Source of the DNA: Sphingobium sp. TCM1
Lineage (GTDB): Bacteria > Pseudomonadota > Alphaproteobacteria > Sphingomonadales > Sphingomonadaceae
Assembly: GCF_001650725.1 (NCBI RefSeq)
Contig: NZ_LXVX01000001.1
Span: 1 to 64,000 of the forward strand
Reading direction: 5' to 3'
DNA: 64,000 nt
Shown here in pieces: positions 61,736-64,000 of this stretch (position 1 is its first letter; every line of letters starts with the position of its first letter). The position numbers were made by a program, and so were the translations under genes. The notes under the pieces were generated by a model, which was not told the origin of the DNA, searched no databases, and worked only from the letters and a program-made list of their open reading frames with translations.

Positions 61736-61849
61736 CCAGGCCAACGATCGAAAATTGCGCCACCTCGCCGCAAGCCGTTCTATTTTTTGCAACGATCCAT
61801 TGAAGTCATTCTATTGGATCGGTAGGGACAAGGCAGGCATAAGGCCGCC

Positions 61850-63010
61850 ATGGCGCGGCCGACCCTAACGTCCTTGCGGATAGACCCTTTCCTGCTTTGG
61901 CTGATCTTCATGGTCGGAGGCGCGTCGCTCTTTCCAGTGACGGGCCAGGCTGCGGCATGGCTCGACATTCTTGCGGACCTGGCCGTCGCGCTTCTGTTTT
62001 TCCTCCACGGCGCCAAATTGTCGCGCGCCGCCATCATCCAGGGGGCAGGCAACTGGCGGCTGCACCTGCTGGTTCTTTGCTCCACCTACATGCTGTTTCC
62101 TGTAGCCGGAATCGCGCTCGCCACGCTGATGGACGAGTGGACAGACCCGGTGCTGCTGTCGGGCGTCCTCTACCTGACCCTCCTGCCATCGACCGTTCAA
62201 TCATCGATCGCCTTCACGGCAATGGCGGGCGGGAATGTGGCCGCAGCGGTTTGCAGCGCGTCGCTTTCCAATCTGGTCGGCATCGTCCTCACGCCGCTGC
62301 TGGCAACCGCCATCCTGCATGTGGGCCGCAGCGGCGACGTGTCGGCCCTCCATTCGGTCCAGAGCATCGCCTTGCAATTGCTGGCCCCCTTTGCCGCGGG
62401 CCATCTGCTGCGTCCGCTGATCGGCGGCTGGATCGACCAGCGCAGGACCCTGCTGCTGCCGGTCGATCGGGGCGCCATTCTGCTGGTCGTCTATTCCGCC
62501 TTCAGCGCCGCCGTGACCGGCGGCATCTGGACAAAGGTCGGCGCTTGGGACCTGTTGCTGCTGCTTGCACTGAGCGCGCTCCTCCTGGCCGTCGTGATGG
62601 GCGTCAACATGGGCGCGACGCGCCTCTTGCGCCTCCCGCGCGAAGACGCGATCGTGCTGTTCTTCTGCGGGTCGAAGAAGAGCCTGGTATCGGGCGTGCC
62701 CATGGCTGGCGCCTTGTTTCCGGCCGCGCAGGTCGGCTTGCTGATCCTGCCGCTGATGATCTTCCATCAATTGCAGCTTTTCCTGTGCGCCGCGCTCGCC
62801 GCACGTTTCCGACGACAGGGAGACGCTGCTGCTGCGCGCCCGGCAGCGGCATCAAGGGTACCCCGCAGCGAAGCGGACATCCAGCGCGCTTCAGCGGCCA
62901 TCGGCCTGCCGATCAATGCCGAATCCATGCCCGGCGTGGTCGCCAACATGGCATTGCTGGATCGTCACGCGGACACTCTCCTTGGGCTTCGCGAAGAGGT
63001 GAAGCCATGA
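61850..63010 (+). CDS. SBF/YfeH-type permease fused to an AtzG-like domain
   Basis: 386 residues. Residues 1 to about 318 form a bile-acid:sodium-symporter-like (YfeH group) permease with about ten transmembrane helices. Marks are FFLHGAKLSR in the second helix region, LPSTVQSSIAFTAMAGGNVAAAVCSASLSNLVG and FCGSKKSLVSGVPMAGALFP. A charged, Ala-rich linker (about 319-343) leads to a C-terminal domain (344-386: ASAAIGLPINAESMPGVVANM and on to LREEVKP). This matches the DUF4089/AtzG small subunit that pairs with AtzE amidases. No in-frame start codon precedes that domain, so it is made only as a fusion. The stop overlaps the start of an AtzE-type amidase (ATGA). Confidence 0.85.
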   Translation: MARPTLTSLRIDPFLLWLIFMVGGASLFPVTGQAAAWLDILADLAVALLFFLHGAKLSRAAIIQGAGNWRLHLLVLCSTYMLFPVAGIALATLMDEWTDPVLLSGVLYLTLLPSTVQSSIAFTAMAGGNVAAAVCSASLSNLVGIVLTPLLATAILHVGRSGDVSALHSVQSIALQLLAPFAAGHLLRPLIGGWIDQRRTLLLPVDRGAILLVVYSAFSAAVTGGIWTKVGAWDLLLLLALSALLLAVVMGVNMGATRLLRLPREDAIVLFFCGSKKSLVSGVPMAGALFPAAQVGLLILPLMIFHQLQLFLCAALAARFRRQGDAAAARPAAASRVPRSEADIQRASAAIGLPINAESMPGVVANMALLDRHADTLLGLREEVKP

Positions 63011-64000
63011 TGGAAGCCGTCGCGATTGCCCAGGCCGTGCGCAGCGGTCGCGTGTCGGCCGCGCAGGTACTGGAACAATGCCTGTCGGCACTGGCGGAGC
63101 GGGAAGCTCCACTATGCGCCGTGACCCGAACATTGCCGGACCGTGCCCGGCAGGATGCGGCGCGGGTTGACGCCGTCATCGCCGCAGGACGCGATCCAGG
63201 ACCGCTGGCTGGCGTCCCCTATGGCGTCAAGGATCTGTTCGACATCGCCGGCCTGCCGACCACCGCCGGGTCCCGCCTCTATGCCGATGCACCGCCGGCC
63301 ACTGGCGACGCCGAAGCCGTCAGGCGGCTGCACGCCGCCGGCGCGGTGCTCGTGGCGACGCTCAACATGGACGAGTTCGCCTATGGCTTCGCGACGATCA
63401 ACGCGCGCCACGGCACGACGCGCAACCCGCATGATGTGCGCCGCCTCGCTGGCGGATCATCGGGCGGGTCAGCCGCCGCAGTCGCGGCCGGCCTTCTTCC
63501 CTTCTCGCTCGGGTCCGACACCAATGGGTCGATCCGCGTACCGGCCAGCCTGACCGGCCTCTATGGCTTCAAGCCCACGCATGGCGACCTGCCGATGGCC
63601 GGCGTCTTTCCGTTCGCCGACAGTTTCGACGATATCGGCCCCTTCACCCGATCGCTAGCCGACATGATCCTTATCTGGGAGGTGCTGAGCGGCCGATCCG
63701 CCGCCGTCTGCGGGGACACGCCGCTGCGTATCGCCCGGCTGGGCGGTCGCTTTGCGGAGAATGTCGATCCCGATCAGGTCGCCGCGATGACGGCGATCGC
63801 ACCCGACGCCCCGGTCGTCGTGCTGCCCGACATCGCCCGCGCCCGCTCCGCCGCCTTCCTCATCACCGCCTGCGAAGGCGGACGGCTGCATCGCGCGGCG
63901 CTGGCGCGGGACGCCATGGCGTTCGATCCACAGGTGCGCGACCGGCTGATAGCCGGCGCGCTGCTGCCGGAAGGCTTGTACGAAGAGGCACAGGCATTCC
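63007..64000 (+). CDS. AtzE-type amidase signature hydrolase (partial)
   Basis: Cut by the right edge after 331 codons; the family is about 450-470 long. The amidase-signature triad is complete: Lys75 in [11 protein letters not shown], the cis-Ser151 in [10 protein letters not shown] and nucleophile Ser175 in [11 protein letters not shown]. The [23 protein letters not shown] form is the AtzE one (most amidases have DTGGSI). AtzE hydrolyses 1-carboxybiuret in complex with AtzG; relatives act on other carboxylated ureas or amides. It starts by ATGA overlap with the permease-AtzG fusion, so the two products should be made together at the membrane. Confidence 0.92.
   Translation, partial: MMEAVAIAQAVRSGRVSAAQVLEQCLSALAEREAPLCAVTRTLPDRARQDAARVDAVIAAGRDPGPLAGVPYGVKDLFDIAGLPTTAGSRLYADAPPATGDAEAVRRLHAAGAVLVATLNMDEFAYGFATINARHGTTRNPHDVRRLAGGSSGGSAAAVAAGLLPFSLGSDTNGSIRVPASLTGLYGFKPTHGDLPMAGVFPFADSFDDIGPFTRSLADMILIWEVLSGRSAAVCGDTPLRIARLGGRFAENVDPDQVAAMTAIAPDAPVVVLPDIARARSAAFLITACEGGRLHRAALARDAMAFDPQVRDRLIAGALLPEGLYEEAQAF

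Noticed and set aside
1-64000. Mobile elements, CRISPR arrays, tRNA or rRNA genes, prophage
   Set aside because: No transposase or integrase motif, no regularly spaced repeat array, and no tRNA- or rRNA-like stretch was recognised by reading. This is not a computed search.

Overview
The window is GC-rich (about 64% by eye) and densely packed, with many ATGA/GTGA start-stop overlaps. It reads as a chromosomal segment of an aromatic-degrading sphingomonad (Sphingobium/Novosphingobium/Sphingomonas type). The reasons are three large TonB-dependent receptors beside catabolic genes, LigF- and LigG-type glutathione transferases, PobA, a QuiC-type dehydroshikimate dehydratase and a MucR-family regulator. 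No rRNA, tRNA, CRISPR array, insertion sequence or phage gene was seen. Only the last gene is cut by a window edge.

Layout. (1) 0.2-4.7 kb: pobA, a large secreted protein of unknown function and a small secreted protein. (2) 4.8-14.9 kb: a region that looks built for lignin beta-aryl ether catabolism. It holds two LigD/LigL-like C-alpha dehydrogenases, a BKACE (DUF849) enzyme, an XRE/MmyB regulator, a thioesterase paired with a Nu-class GST, then ligF-ligG-aldehyde dehydrogenase-CmcJ-like. Together they could take a beta-aryl ether through C-alpha oxidation, ether cleavage, glutathione removal, side-chain oxidation and CoA-dependent C-C cleavage to a vanillate-type acid. (3) 14.9-26.2 kb: TonB receptor-ALDH-DoxX, a carotenoid-oxygenase/lignostilbene-dioxygenase-like enzyme, an NmrA-quinohemoprotein dehydrogenase-GMC oxidoreductase operon and a divergent SnoaL protein. 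All four units carry the same palindrome, TAACGRTYGTTA, placed between the -35 and -10 boxes, which implies one repressor and one pathway. (4) 26.2-31.0 kb: dgoK-dgoA, then a secreted endo/exonuclease/phosphatase-fold enzyme, a barrel-like protein and a secreted propeller-like protein. (5) 31.1-35.4 kb: siderophore TonB receptor behind a Fur-like box, with DUF3649, PepSY and DUF3325 membrane proteins. (6) 35.4-43.5 kb: two-component system divergent from an RND tripartite efflux operon. (7) 44.0-47.5 kb: sugar-type MFS transporter, M23 peptidase and a membrane protein.

(8) 47.7-60.4 kb: a quinate/shikimate locus, all on the minus strand: TetR regulator, two exported esterases, a Tat-exported DUF3237 protein, a lipoprotein, AroQ, an MFS transporter, a TonB receptor, an NAD-type quinate/shikimate dehydrogenase and QuiC. 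This suggests uptake and hydrolysis of quinate esters such as chlorogenate, with the quinate half converted to protocatechuate. PobA in region 1 feeds the same intermediate. (9) 60.7-61.7 kb: a MucR-like regulator that lacks one zinc ligand and has a long histone-H1-like tail. (10) 61.85 kb to the edge: an SBF/YfeH-type permease whose C-terminus is an AtzG-like (DUF4089) domain, overlapping an AtzE-type amidase. An amidase partner subunit fused to a transporter is the most unusual architecture in the window.
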